Positions 33,763-45,130 of a stretch of DNA of 64,000 nt are shown here, piece by piece. Source of the DNA: Sordariomycetes sp. S80-01Y (Eukaryota; Ascomycota; Sordariomycetes); contig JAXQJY010000030.1 in NCBI GenBank assembly GCA_037042185.1, positions 2,232,001-2,296,000 on the forward strand, given 5' to 3'. The position numbers were made by a program, and so were the translations under genes. The first letter of the stretch is position 1; each line of letters opens with the position of its first letter. Below the pieces are notes generated by a model. That model was not told the origin of the DNA and ran no database searches. It saw only the letters and a program-made list of their open reading frames with translations.

Positions 33763-35510
33763 TTAAGTTGCGAAGAATAGCTCTCTGAGCTTTGGCTCTT
33801 CCATCAGAGCTTGATTGACTCCAGGCGGCGGTGAGGGCCCGCCAACGGCGCGCAGCAGGGCGTGGGTCTGCCGCAGCTCATGCTTGAGCTCGTCCATACC
33901 AGTGCGAGAGGCTGGAACGCCGGCCATTCCATCCACGACATTTAGCCAACAAGTGGCTATAATGCGAATAGCTTCGCTATCGTATTCGCCCTGGACAATT
34001 CTCGGCCAGCAGTTCGTAATGATAGCCTCCAAGGTTCTTGTGGCCTGAAAGAGCACAGCTGGGTGCGATGCCATGAACGGGTCGGTCAGAACTGAAGAAA
34101 TCATAGAGAAGAGGCTCTATCCACGAATGTCAGCGACATCTCCGTCACTTTCGTCCCAGCTATGCTTACCGGCAAATGCTTGACTGAGTAGATCCCAAGC
34201 GTGTCAACTAAGGTGGTCGCTACGTTCATCAACGTCTCCACCACCTCAAGATAACCCGAAGCATGCTCATAAGCCGCGAACAGTCCCTCCCTCAGGATCT
34301 TGTCCAGCAGTGCCCGGCGCACGGGACTGCGACAATCTGCGTGCTTCTTTGCCAGCACAAGCAGAGCTTCGTAAGCCGGGCGCATGATCTTGACAGACTC
34401 TGCCTCGGGAGTCAAGCTAGGTAAATAGAGTAGAGAAGGGAGGATGGCATCTTCGAAGACCTTTCCAATGCCAGTAGACTCCAGCTTCTTGGCTTGGCAC
34501 TTTCTTAGAAAATTGACAACGATTTCTAGCCCACTGGTACGGATTTCCGTGTCGTTATCCTCGGATATCGTGAGCAAGACTGGCGTGAAGCCCGGCCAAT
34601 GATCGCGAATCAACTCTTCCTGGGCACCGAGTCAGTTCTTATTCCTCATCACAACCGTCCAAAGCTTACGCTTGAATTGTCTACCGCCCAACGTGCAACC
34701 GTAATTACCTGCAGGCCGTTCCGCTTCCAGGCTGGTTGGTCAAGGGCTTTAAAGTCTCGGGGCGCCGTTTCAGGAAAGTGAGAAGGTCTGCCTGATTGCG
34801 TGACCTTCGAAGTCGCTTTGTCAAATATTGGTCTCAAGTGTTTTGGCAGGAGCCATTGGACGATATATTCCTCTGTCAACTGCCCCGGTCGGCACTCCGC
34901 AAGCAAGGCGTTCGCTAATCTGGCGGCCCCGTCTGTAGTCCACGAGTCGGTTCGGTTAGTATAGGCCGTAGCATGGATGAGCGTATCATCTTCGAGTGGA
35001 CAGCGGAGATTTTCCACTAGAAAGGCCAAGCAGGCAAGACCGGCTTCCGCGGTGAGGGCGAGCTTCTCGTTATCAGCGTTTCCTATCAGCATTCAGTCAA
35101 AATTCAACCTCCGAAGGTCGCACTGCCGCTCACCTGTCTCAACTTTTTCGACGCGAAGAACAGATAAGAAGTCGTTTCCGATCACACGGGCTAATTTCCG
35201 AATATCGCCAACTTGCGCGTCAGCAACAGTGTCTAGCGACTTGAGCAACTGAAGCAGCGCGAGGGCTGTGAGAAGACATTTGCGAGCGCCCTGCGGGGGT
35301 TAGCCCACAGCCCAACATGCCAGTGAGGTTTGGTGCCGACATCTTCACTTGAGACTTCCTTCAACGTATCGAGTATGGCTCGCACGTCAGTCGGTGCAGA
35401 CAATCCTTGAGATGGTTAGCTTCCGTGGTCGTTGGAACCTGGGCTGACTCACCCGAGGATACATGCTGCAACAGTTGTGTGTTTTCCTCGCTTAAACAAA
35501 GAACTGCCAT
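33763..35510 (-). CDS. TTI2: Tel2-interacting protein 2 (Tti2 family)
   Basis: Six exons on the minus strand: 35510-35453, 35405-35341, 35290-35134, 35082-34670, 34619-34170 and 34116-33763, giving 498 aa. The five introns are 47-53 nt; one donor (at 35340, GTCGGC) is weak but needed for the frame. The helical-repeat segments WPGFTPVLLTISEDND, IRTSGLEIVVNFLRKC and GKVFEDAILPSLLYLPSLTP match the Tti2 domain. Tti2, with Tel2 and Tti1, is the TTT co-chaperone that matures the PIKK kinases (TOR, ATM, ATR, DNA-PK-like) with Hsp90. Identification rests on these central motifs; the N-terminal third is poorly conserved in the family. Confidence 0.82.
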
Positions 35511-35913
35511 CTTCAACTTCACTCAGATCGATACCAAGAGCACGCTTAAACGTTTTTGGAGGTTGCCGGTCGAATGTTGGAGATGAGATAGTTTAAGCAT
35601 AGAAATCAAGATAGGTCGTCTTGGGTTGATCACGTGATTGTTCGTGGTCTACCTACCTACCTTACCTACGTGCCGCGGGGGCCAGATGATCTGGGCTGCT
35701 GATTTGCCAAATGCATTAATAAATGCAGACACATATCGGTGAATTGAGCCGAACGTCCGATAGCTCATCTTTGTGGCTCAGTAGTAGAGGCTGTTTGGTG
35801 AAACAAGCTAACTCCAGCAGTATCGCCGATGGCCCAATGCACGATCCGGAGAAGTTGTGAGCACCTAAATACCCAAATTGATTGTATGATTTGGACTTAT
35901 TCTAAGATCTCAC
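35511..35913. promoter_or_regulatory. TTI2 upstream region
   Basis: About 400 bp between TTI2 and CCA1, both on the minus strand. It holds a short TACC repeat near 35647-35668. Nothing else is recognised. Confidence 0.35.
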
Positions 35914-37738
35914 CTACGACAAGTTCAGCCCGAGTGGAACTAGTTCACCAGCTCTGCGGCGAACATCTTCTACGGCTCCAGCAGGGTCCTCTGCCCCAGG
36001 GTTGCGCAGCAGCCACTCCATACACATGTCCAAAGCCGGCCCAGTCCATCGACCTGGCTTCGTGCCTAGTGCTGTAGCCAGCTCTTTTCCGGTCATAAGC
36101 CCTTTCAGTGAGGGAGCACTCCACACGTCCATCTCTAGAAGGTGGTCCAAAAACTGTTGCCAGCCTTGAAGAAAAGCCGTCTGGCGTTGGGTGGCATCTT
36201 CACTCTTTTTCTCGGATCTTTGCCAGTCCGGTAGTTCCTCCATGGCTTCAATCAATAGAGCATTCAATATCTGCAGCTTCCAAGGCCCCCGTGCATCCAC
36301 ACGTCGGATTTGCATACCTAGCACGTCCCGCTGGCGAGTTTCCGGGTCTTCAGCAATCACCGCCCGCTTGAGGTCCAGGATGACACCCAAGTTGTCCTGA
36401 CAAGCAGCAATAGCTTTCGATAGCCAATTCGGAGCTTTGTAGGCCTCCCTGGCTACCAGGGCAGATGTGGGCTGGTTTTTGGGTAAGGGTGGGCCTGGTA
36501 GTGTTTCGATGCGCATCCAGGGGCTAACTGCGGCCAGATTCCATGCCACATATCTGTCATCTTCATTGCGCACGAGGAGGTCGAATATGGAATTAGGTGT
36601 CTTGTTGTCCGAAAGTTCTTGGAGACAATCGCAGGCGACGGACCACCTTGGCAAAAGCGGCAGATCGGGAACCTCTCGATTGGGGTCTGAGAATATGGCG
36701 AGATAGAGCCTGAGCCGTTCAATGAGATGCAAAGCTGTTCGGGAGTGTCTGTCTGTGATCTTGTCAGCTTTTGCTCTACTGTGTGAGAATCCCGGAATCC
36801 CCGGGGCGGACTTGCCTACCTCTCAACATCTTCTCCAGCTCAATGCCCACCCTTTCTCGGCTAATCTTGACCCTCAAGGATGCAAGAACCTTTTCATCGG
36901 CCATGTATCGCTCTGTGCCCGGATGGATGGAGAAGTCCAACCTGCTCGCAAAGCGAATAAGGCGTAACACTCGAAGAGGGTCATCTGTGAATGTCTTGAG
37001 TGGCTCCATGGGGGTACGAATAACACGAGCTTCCAGATCCGGGACGCCGCCCGTGAAATCCTCAATTTGATCTGTGTTGAGATTGTAGAACAGAGCGTTG
37101 ATGGTCGCATCGCGTCGCGTCGCGTCCTCCTCAGCCGTACCGAACTCGAGCTTCTCGGGAGCGCGGCTGTCGTCTGTGTACACCTCCTTCCGTAGATTAA
37201 CAAAGTCGAGGTCCAGATTTCGGATTCTGAGAATGGCGGTTGCGAGGTGCTTTGACTTCTCTGGATTTGCGTCGACGTTGTGAACCTTACTTATGTCGCT
37301 ACGTTTGAAACCGTGTATTTGACTAGGTGACTCTCCCTCGAAGAGCTGGTGAACCCGCTCGGCAAAGGCCTTGCCCGTCATGTTGTTTATCGCAACATCA
37401 ATATCGTGGCTTTGCAAGCCGAGGAGCTTGTCGCGGACCCATCCCCCAGCCCAGCGCAGGATGACCGGACCGTCGATGTGCGGCTCGTGTTTTTGTGAGG
37501 GGCCGATGGATTTAGCAACATCGAGTAGGAGGAGTCGCAGGCTCGACTCCTCTTCGGTAAGGGTGATTGAGGGCATACTGGGCGTAGCGCGAGCAGTATG
37601 GCAACCCTGTGAGACTTGGTCGCGTTTCCTTTTCATGCCGCGTCCTGACTTGTTCTGTGGAGGGGCTGTCTGCCGGTGGGCATAAGATCTGGCAAGTCGT
37701 CGGAGTGGTCCTGAGGGAGGCAGTTGCCGAGGAATCAT
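35914..37738 (-). CDS. CCA1: CCA tRNA nucleotidyltransferase
   Basis: Two exons on the minus strand, 37738-36820 and 36752-35914, give 585 aa from the first ATG. The 67-nt intron ends at an internal ATCACAG; the next CAG four bases on would break the frame. The class II polymerase head shows WAGGWVRDKLLG (about 96-107), the metal-binding DID (112-114), RRDATINALFYNL (about 212) and DPLRVLRLIRFASRLDF (about 250). It adds CCA to tRNA 3' ends. The first 30 residues are basic and lack acidic residues (MIPRQLPPSGPLRRLARSYA), resembling a mitochondrial presequence. Further in-frame ATGs at residue 35 (MKRKRD, nuclear-like) and 55 could give nuclear and cytosolic forms, as known for yeast CCA1. Confidence 0.94.
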
Positions 37739-39472
37739 GTGTCATAAGCCTCGAGTTGTCCGCGTCGCAATCATGCTCGTGCTCATGCTTTCGTGGGAAG
37801 GCTTCGATGAGCAGCAGGCGTGAGCCGGCGAGTGAGTCAATCGATATCAAAATGCGTTGCCGAGGAGCGCGCCCCTCGCTCGATTGTCGGGAACTCAACG
37901 CGTTCCCAAGGTGTTAGGTCCTTGGAGAGGCGCTTTGGAGGCTTGGGACAGGCCAGGTCGTGAATGAGGGTCCCGGAGCTTGCGTTCGTGATTCACCGCC
38001 AGTGGAAGTCGAAATATGGGAGTTCTGCAATTCGACTCGAGCAGGTTCCCCACGCTCCTGGCGAGCTACCTACCCTGCACCACAGTGCCCGCGCATCTGG
38101 TAATCCGCTGTTTTGCTGCAATTCAAGGCAATGATTTCGTAAGTTCATGTCTGGATGTTCATGATATGAATCCAGCTGAACGGTCCTTCTTCCCATTTTC
38201 AAGGTCACCGTACGGTTGCGAATGCTGCTTCGTGCAATAAATCACCAAGCTCACACCTTCCGGGACATTGTTTAGCTGTAGAACGATTGTAAGTTCAATA
38301 AATAGGACGAAGAGGTGCTAACTAAGGAAATAAATCGGCCTACTTCTAATACCGGGCTCAACAATACGGAAACGGCCACGATGTCGTGCAGTCTCGCATT
38401 GGAGCAAAGACAAGATCCAATATAGATCCTACACCAGCCCAAAAGCGAGGTCTGTCGAGCTGCCGACCCTCGTAGAAGCAAGCTGATTCCCGCCAGGTCA
38501 AACATGTTAGTGCTTCAGCCCTGCAGAGCTAGCACAGATGCTTCGCATCGATCGATTGCACCCTGCGTCTGCTGGCATAACTGGTCGATCACCTTGCTTA
38601 GACCAATACACGCATCCCGCGAACACAGACCTGCTCATCGAGCAATGACGAACCGTTGATGTGAAGACGCATTTGATCTGCAGTGAATCTTGCCGACAAC
38701 ACCTCGAGTGACCCCTACAAACCTCACAGAATAGATTGCAATGCGAAAGGGGTGTGCCAGTGTGACCCAGCACCGACCAGTGACGTCAATGGCCACCGAT
38801 GATCCCAACCAGGTGCACGACGAGTACTTCACGAGTTAGAGTTTGCTAGTCCAGTCACATTCCACCATCACACTCCCCAGAAAGACCCCGAAAGGCACGC
38901 GGGGTAGTGCTGTCAAATGCACTGGAGCCGGAGGCCGGGGGGCGCAGTCTAGCCTCCCTCCTAGGGGCCTCCAACCGGCAGTCTGCTGACCATATCCCCC
39001 CTATCAACCACCGTGAGTAAACCAACCAGAGACATCGTCTAGCAACTCCGAGCGTTCGTCGTCAGCCACGGGCCAAGCACCGCCCAGTTAGACCAGGTAC
39101 CACCCCAGAGTCGCGACTTGCAAGCATTGTCCGCGTACCCTCCCACACATGAGGCTATCTTACCCTGCCTTCCGGGGTCCAAGCACATTCCTTACCTTGC
39201 CTTACGTAGTCGTAGCTTCCAAAGTAACACTGGACGCCAGACGTCCTTGCTGACGTTTCCTTTTAGGTACTGGTCACGACCCCGCTGTCCAAGCCGCCCT
39301 GACTCCTCATCTTGCCTCCATCTCCAGTATATTAACCTGGCTCACCTCCCGTTCTCTACGTTGTGAACCTTCATCCCGCTTCTATCTGAAAGTGCCCTAT
39401 AGTTTATCAATACAACTTTGCTACATCCCCTCAGAATATCACCATCGGGCTCCCAGGGCAATACGATCCTCG
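37739..39472. other. 1.7-kb intergenic region
   Basis: It separates CCA1 (-) from a small plus-strand gene and so contains two divergent promoters. Short ORFs on both strands show no family character. The stretch 39120-39470 is C/T-rich and probably the leader of the small gene. Confidence 0.4.
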
Positions 39473-39787
39473 ATGTCGTCTCCCACGCAAGAACCAACCA
39501 TGGACTCACCTCCCACCATCCTCAGCGAGTCTCCTGTCGACGGCGTTAACAAGGACCGCAGGATGAGCGACGAGTGGGGTACGTTGTCCCTGCCGCTTCT
39601 TCCCTCTTGACCTTTGAATAAGACTGACCTCCCAAAAGATGCCTCGAAGGTGCCACCTAGCCGCTTTCAGAAGCGCAAGGGCTCGATATACGCCACCCCA
39701 AGCTCACGCGATGGCCACATCGACCGAAATTACCAGGACAAGTACCACGCAAAGATCGCCGAGAAGTATGGCGGAAAAGCGAAATAG
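39473..39787 (+). CDS. Small conserved-looking fungal protein, 84 aa
   Basis: Two exons, 39473-39578 and 39639-39787. The 60-nt intron (GTACGT donor, AAGACTGAC branch) makes the frame continuous. The first exon encodes a Ser/Thr/Pro-rich N-terminus with DKRMSDEW-like residues (NKDRRMSDEW). The second encodes SRFQKRKGSIYATPSSRDGH followed by a basic helix ending EKYGGKAK. I have a recollection of similar small proteins with the RFQKRKGSIYATP motif in Sordariomycetes, but no function is known to me. It is convergent with SYF1. Without the intron neither half would be recognised. Confidence 0.72.
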
Positions 39788-39950
39788 AAGGGTCGTACGA
39801 GGAGCGGACGTAGAGTATGATGTACCTGTAAACAAAGGGACAACGTTATCTTGATTTGAATTTAATGGATGCTTTCCTGTCCGTTCCCTATTTCAGATTC
39901 CAAGGCCGCCCATGCCAAATCTGCCCGTGATCCCTACTGTACATACATCA

Positions 39951-42459
39951 TCAATCATCAAGCCCATCAATGTCAATCGCATCGGGGTTTGATGGAGCTG
40001 GTGCGTTGGCGTTGGCGTCGACCTTGGGTCCCGAGCTCGCGGGCACGAAACCTTCTGGTGCCCGCAGTTTCTCCAAGGTGGCCATAGCATCTGTGCTGTC
40101 TCCGCTGGTGACACCTGCTGGACGCTGACTGCGAGCAAGGGCCTGCGATGCGATGAAGTTGACATCGGTATTGTACTGTGCCTGTACGCTTCGTTTGATG
40201 CGCAGCATTTCCTTGTATGTGTCCTCGTTCCCGTGTTGCACCTCAAATTGCTCCCATCTCGTCCAGAACTCGGGGTTGGTACGCGGATCGCAGAACTGCG
40301 AAGCGTGGCCGTAGATGGCGCGAGCTCGGTCGATTTCTCCGAGGCGTTTCTCCATCTCCGCAAACTTGAGGCACATCTCCTTGGCCTCGACGTCAGGCAG
40401 GACAGTGATGGCCCTTTCGTAGATGGGTCGGGTCGAAGGAAGACCAAAGTTGGATGCAGACTTGGTGATGTAAAAGTTGAACATATCGGCGCGGTCTTCA
40501 TCTGCAACGGCTCGTGTTGCTCTCTCGTAGATCCGCATCGCGTGGCGTGCCAGTCCTCGCTCCTCTTCTAAGTTGCCGTACATGAGATATATGGTCTTAG
40601 CGAACTTGGGGGGGCAATCTTCAACTGCCTGTTCAAAAAGGTCTCGTAGGCGCTCGATGCCAATTTTGCGGTCCACCGCCTTGGTCAGGTACATATTCCA
40701 GAGTTCGAAGGCGACTGGATAACTGAACAAGTCCAACCCCCTTTCGTAGACCTTGAATGACTCCTCGAAGTACTGGTGCTCCTCCAGAAGGTTAGAGTAG
40801 TTGACGACAGTCTGGGGTGTCGCAATGCGCAATTCGAATATGCGCTCATACACCTTCTTTGTCTCCTCCAATGTCGACACACTTTCTACAAGATCCACGT
40901 AGAAACTCCAAAGCTTCCAACTCTTGTGAACCCTTTGCTGGGGCGACAGGCTCTCGTCAAAGTAATCAACGTTGGAGCGTTTGGGTGCCTGAACCGCCTT
41001 GGCCATGATGCGAACTGCGTCGTCGAAGTTCTCGTTACGCAGCTCCATCTCTGCCCACTCAATCCACATGTCTGCGAGCTCAGCAACAGACTTGAACGGA
41101 ACCTTGACCGCCTTCTCCATGATGACACGGGCGTTCCGCAGATCGCCGCCCTTTTCATAGAATTTAGCATAGTTGGCCCAAAGCTGGTGGAAAGCGCCCA
41201 CAGCTCGCTTCGGATGTATGGCAGCAATGGCATCAGTGTAGGTGTTGACTACCTCTGTCTTGTTGTCGCCCCACAGTGCGACACGCTTTTCCCAGTCTGC
41301 AACGTTGTCCGGATTTTGCCGCAGGTGAACATCGTTAAGTAAGAATGGTCGTCTGTCGAGCAAATTCTCGTAGCGCATCATGCGAATGTCCAGGAGGAAG
41401 TCGGCGTCCTCGTCCACAACGCCGGCATTTTGACGTGCGTCCGCTTCTTGCAACAGGATGTTCGTGCTCTCTTCCTCAAAAGCAGTGTATGTGTCGTAAA
41501 TGAGCATGAAGTCTCGGACAGTCATGGCGGTTGTCATGCCCTCCTCTAATGCGTCCCTGGCCTTCCCAAAATTGCGTTTCGCACTCCAATAGTTTGCCAG
41601 GCCAACCCAAAGCTTGCCTCTCTGATCCGAAAAGCGCGCGATGCCGCTACGAATAATGCGCTCGGCGTCAATACCTGTATCATGACCGGTCTCGACTTCG
41701 GAGGCGTGGGTGACAAGTAGATCGACCATGTGGCTCCAAAGCTCAAAGTGTCCTTCCGCCTTCTTGCTGTGAAATTTCCTGTCGTTGAGGATGTCGATGT
41801 ACTTCCGTACAGCTTCAGTATACCGTCCCGTTGTGACCAGAAGCTCTATAAAGTCCTCGGCATCCTCGGGGTGAACCTGCATGTATCGCCGCCAAATCTT
41901 GACCGCTGTGGTACCTCCCGCCGAATCCGCAAATGGGCGATATAATGCCCATATCCGATTGTGTTGCGTAATGGGGAGCGCTCGTAGGGCCCGATCGAAA
42001 GTGCGACGTGCGAGAGTAACAACTGGTTGCTTCATGAGAAATTTCAGATACATTTCCCAGATCCTCGGCATCTTATTCAGCAGAATCAACGCGCGCTCGA
42101 AGAGCGCATTGACCTTGCGATATTCGGCGGCGAACATGGCAGGGTTGAGGGATCCGACATGTTTCATCCGGAAGGTCAGGTAGGCTTTCCACAGCTTGTA
42201 CGACCGAGGAAGCTGGACGCAGGCGCGCTCCATGATGAAGGCTTGTTCAAGGAGAGACCCATGACGAGCCTTGAAGTCGATATATGAAAGCCATGGCTTG
42301 ATACTGGCCGTGTCGCGAATAAGATCTTGCTCGTACACGGAATCTTCGTTCGTCTAGGTTTGTGGTCAGCGAATCGCAGAAACGAGGAGGCTTCAAACGG
42401 GAACATACCACCAGACCAAGGTCCGGGCGGCGAACAAGCGCACCGTTGGTCGCGGCCAT
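39951..42459 (-). CDS. SYF1: Pre-mRNA-splicing factor Syf1 (HAT-repeat protein)
   Basis: Two exons on the minus strand, 42459-42409 and 42353-39951, give 817 aa. The 55-nt intron (GTATGT, GCTGAC, CCTAG) joins a short N-terminus ending RRPDLGLV to TNEDSVYEQDLIRDTAS. Nearly the whole protein is built of HAT (half-a-TPR) repeats, seen as recurring W..Y..FE and A..IYERA patterns (WLSYIDFK, LWKAYLTFR, IWEMYLKFL, LWSFYVDLVES, LWNMYLTKA, FWTRWEQFE). The tail is acidic (AIDIDGLDD). Syf1 is a scaffold of the Prp19/NineTeen complex in the active spliceosome. Its length fits the family. It diverges from VMA8. Confidence 0.96.
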
Positions 42460-43045
42460 CGCTACTGTGACTATGAGTCGATTCGAGGCTCTTGGTTGGT
42501 GGACGGTTGCGCGATTCTGCAACGCTCGCCGGAGGAGTGGCAGCACTTAACTGCGGCTACGGAGAACAGCGCATCGTCTTCGAATAGACCGCAATCTTGG
42601 CAAGGAACGTGCCTTTGACTTTGGCGAGGGTCGAGCCGGGAGTTTGACGGGTGTAGCGCCTCTCGAAGTCCACACGCGACGCCCTCACAAAAGCATGAAT
42701 TCACAGTCGGGCGCTTCAAGCCGAGTGGCTGCGATTGGCGTTGGGCCAGCTCGGAATATCCATTTCCCGTCACATCGTCGTCGAAACTGGTGCGCCTTAG
42801 TTGCATGGCAGCCCCGCCAGGTTTTGCGGGTCCCGGCTTTGGGCAGTCGGAGCTCCGTCATCCAGGCATTGGTAGCGGGCTGCTGGGAAACATCGAGGCA
42901 TGCTTGTCGGGTATCGTGCTACTTGCCCTTGAAGCTTCACGCCGCTCCTATCGATACCATCCGCCTGCGTAACGCTTGCAATAGCCGAAACGTCGTCGAC
43001 ATCCCGATCACATAAAGCTATCACCTCGACCAACAACTAGCCGTC
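42460..43045. promoter_or_regulatory. Divergent promoter region, SYF1 (-) and VMA8 (+)
   Basis: 586 bp between two start codons. ORFs on both strands cross it but none has recognisable content. No clear TATA box is seen. Confidence 0.4.
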
Positions 43046-44109
43046 ATGTCTGGCGCCGGGGTAATACAGCTCTACTGTCTATCAATGCTGGGGGATGCCA
43101 ACTGATTGCTTCGATGTAGGACCGGGAGCCCGTCTTCCCCACGCGACAGTCGCTGGGAATCATGAAGGCGAAGCTCAAGGGCGCCGAGACTGGCCACAGT
43201 TTGTTGAAGAGGAAGAGTGAAGCCCTCACAAAGTAAGCATCGGCCCCTTACAACTACAGGGCATCCCAGACTAACGCAGCTCGCGTCTAGGCGTTTCCGA
43301 GGTCAGAAAGCATTCCAATCCCAATGACTCGAGATGAGTACTGACGGTACATCGGGCAGAGATCACGAGACGAATCGACGAAGCCAAGCGGAAGATGGGC
43401 AGGGTCATGCAGATCGCTGCTTTCTCTCTGGCGGAAGTCACATACGCTGTGGGAGGAGACATCGGATACCAAGTGCAGGAGTCAGCCAAGTCTGCTCGGT
43501 TCCGTCTTCGCACAAAGCAGGACAACGTCTCTGGTGTCCTGCTGCCTGCATTTGAGAGTTATCAGACTGAGGGTAACAACGACTTCGGTCTGACAGGTCT
43601 AGGCAAGGGTGGTCAGCAGGTGCAGAGGTGCCGAGAAACATATGCTCGTGCTGTCGAAGCACTGGTGGAGCTGGCGAGTTTGCAGACAGCCTTCGTAATC
43701 CTGGACGAAGTGATCAAGGTCGTTAATCGACGAGGTATGTATCGCCCTTGGAGCCAATCTGCATGTCGATGCTGACAACCACAGTGAATGCCATCGAACA
43801 CGTTATCATCCCTCGAACGGAGAATACTATCAAGTACATCAACTCAGAGCTTGATGAACTTGATCGTGAGGAGTTTTACAGGTTGAAGAAGGTAGATTGA
43901 CCACACCCTCCTGTGTCACAACGTGCATTGACAATGAGAAGGTCGCAAACAAGAAACAGCGCGACACAGCAGCTGCCGATGCCGAAATGAAAGCCAAGAG
44001 GGCAGCCCAGGCTGAGAAGGATGGCAAAGGCGCAGATGCCGGGGACGAGGACAGCAAGGGCACCACGGATCTGCTTGCGGCGGACGAAGACGAAGACATT
44101 ATTTTCTAA
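43046..44109 (+). CDS. VMA8: V-type H+-ATPase subunit D
   Basis: Six exons: 43046-43060, 43120-43232, 43291-43301, 43360-43734, 43785-43891 and 43942-44109, giving 262 aa. The third exon is only 11 nt. All introns are 50-59 nt with normal ends. The spliced protein starts MSGAGDREPVFPTRQSLGIM and runs through GAETGHSLLKRKSEALTKRF, REITRRIDEAKRKMG and RVNAIEHVIIPRTENTIKYI, diagnostic for subunit D. The protein is a long antiparallel coiled coil that forms the central rotor axle of the V1 sector, coupling ATP hydrolysis to proton pumping into vacuoles and Golgi. The tail is acidic and ends EDEDIIF. The gene is convergent with the U1A-like gene. Confidence 0.96.
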
Positions 44110-44294
44110 GGAAGACTCCTAACACCCTACCACTTATATGCCTGGATTGCGGAGGATATGGATTCCTATGAACCTGTACTATGCCGACAACCCCCCGAAT
44201 TAGTGTTGCTTCAGCGCTAAATAATCTTGGAGGCTATGTGGCCCTAATGTTCGTGATGGCGTTTGGTATTTCCCGTGACTCATTGTCCAGAAGA

Positions 44295-45130
44295 TCATTG
44301 GCGTTGGTATGTGACCTTGATAGCCTTGTCACCGAGAGTCATGCCAGCAGTGTTCTCCTTGGCCACGATTGCGCCTTGCTCAGCGTCGTACTCGACGAAG
44401 GCAATCCCAGCACGACCAGGCACAGTTCTGACCTCGCGGAAACCCTCGAAACGGCCAAATATTGTTGATAAAGCCTCCACATCATACTCAGCAGGAACGT
44501 TCTGCAGAAATAGGATCTTGTTCGGCGGCAAGTATTCGTCAGGGACGACTGCTGCTTGCGCGACGCTTGTCGACTTGAGTCCGCTCGGCTTGGCTGCCTT
44601 GGTAGGCCTATCATTACTTGGGCCACCGGGTCCGCGCTTGAGACCTCGTTGCTCTTCAGCCGTCTCGAGTGCTTTTCGTTGGTCTGAGATTGTCAGCACT
44701 GGCGCCTCCATCAAGATGGGCACGGCAAACATACCTTTCTCCGCAAGTCGGTGGCGCTTGTGCTGATCAAGCTCGTCCGCTGTGCCTTTTGTCTCTATTG
44801 TCTTGTCGCTCCGGCTGCGCGCCATTGCCACATGCATGGGTTTGTCGAAGAGCTGAAAGCCTTGAATCTCCTCGACGGCATCTTGGGCGCTCTGCGGGTC
44901 GTCAAAGACGACGAATGCTTGACCCTTGGCCTTGAGATTCTTCTTGGCGACAATGTCGATAACTTGGCCAAATTCGGAGAAGAGAGCTCTCAGTGACTCG
45001 ACCAAAGTCTCAACCTTGACGCGCTCCTCAAGATTCGACACGTAAACCCTGTTTCGGTGGTCAGCTTGTTCTACTCACGTAGCGTGTCGGAGTGCAATGA
45101 CACGCACGTGGATATAGGTGCTGAAGCCAT
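44295..45130 (-). CDS. U1A/U2B''-type snRNP protein with two RRMs
   Basis: Three exons on the minus strand, 45130-45108, 45048-44735 and 44683-44295, give 241 aa. The first intron (59 nt) restores the RNP2 motif VYVSNLEERV. The second (51 nt; GTATGT, GTGCTGAC, CTCAG) is divisible by three and has no stop, so reading through it adds 17 residues to the linker. RRM1 (about 8-88) contains GQAFVVFDDPQSAQDAV and FDKPMHVAMARSRSD, very like U1A/U2B''. RRM2 (about 160-241) contains KILFLQNVPAEY and GIAFVEYDAEQG. These proteins bind stem-loops of U1 or U2 snRNA. Fungi usually have a single gene of this type, so which snRNA it binds cannot be decided here. Confidence 0.93.
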
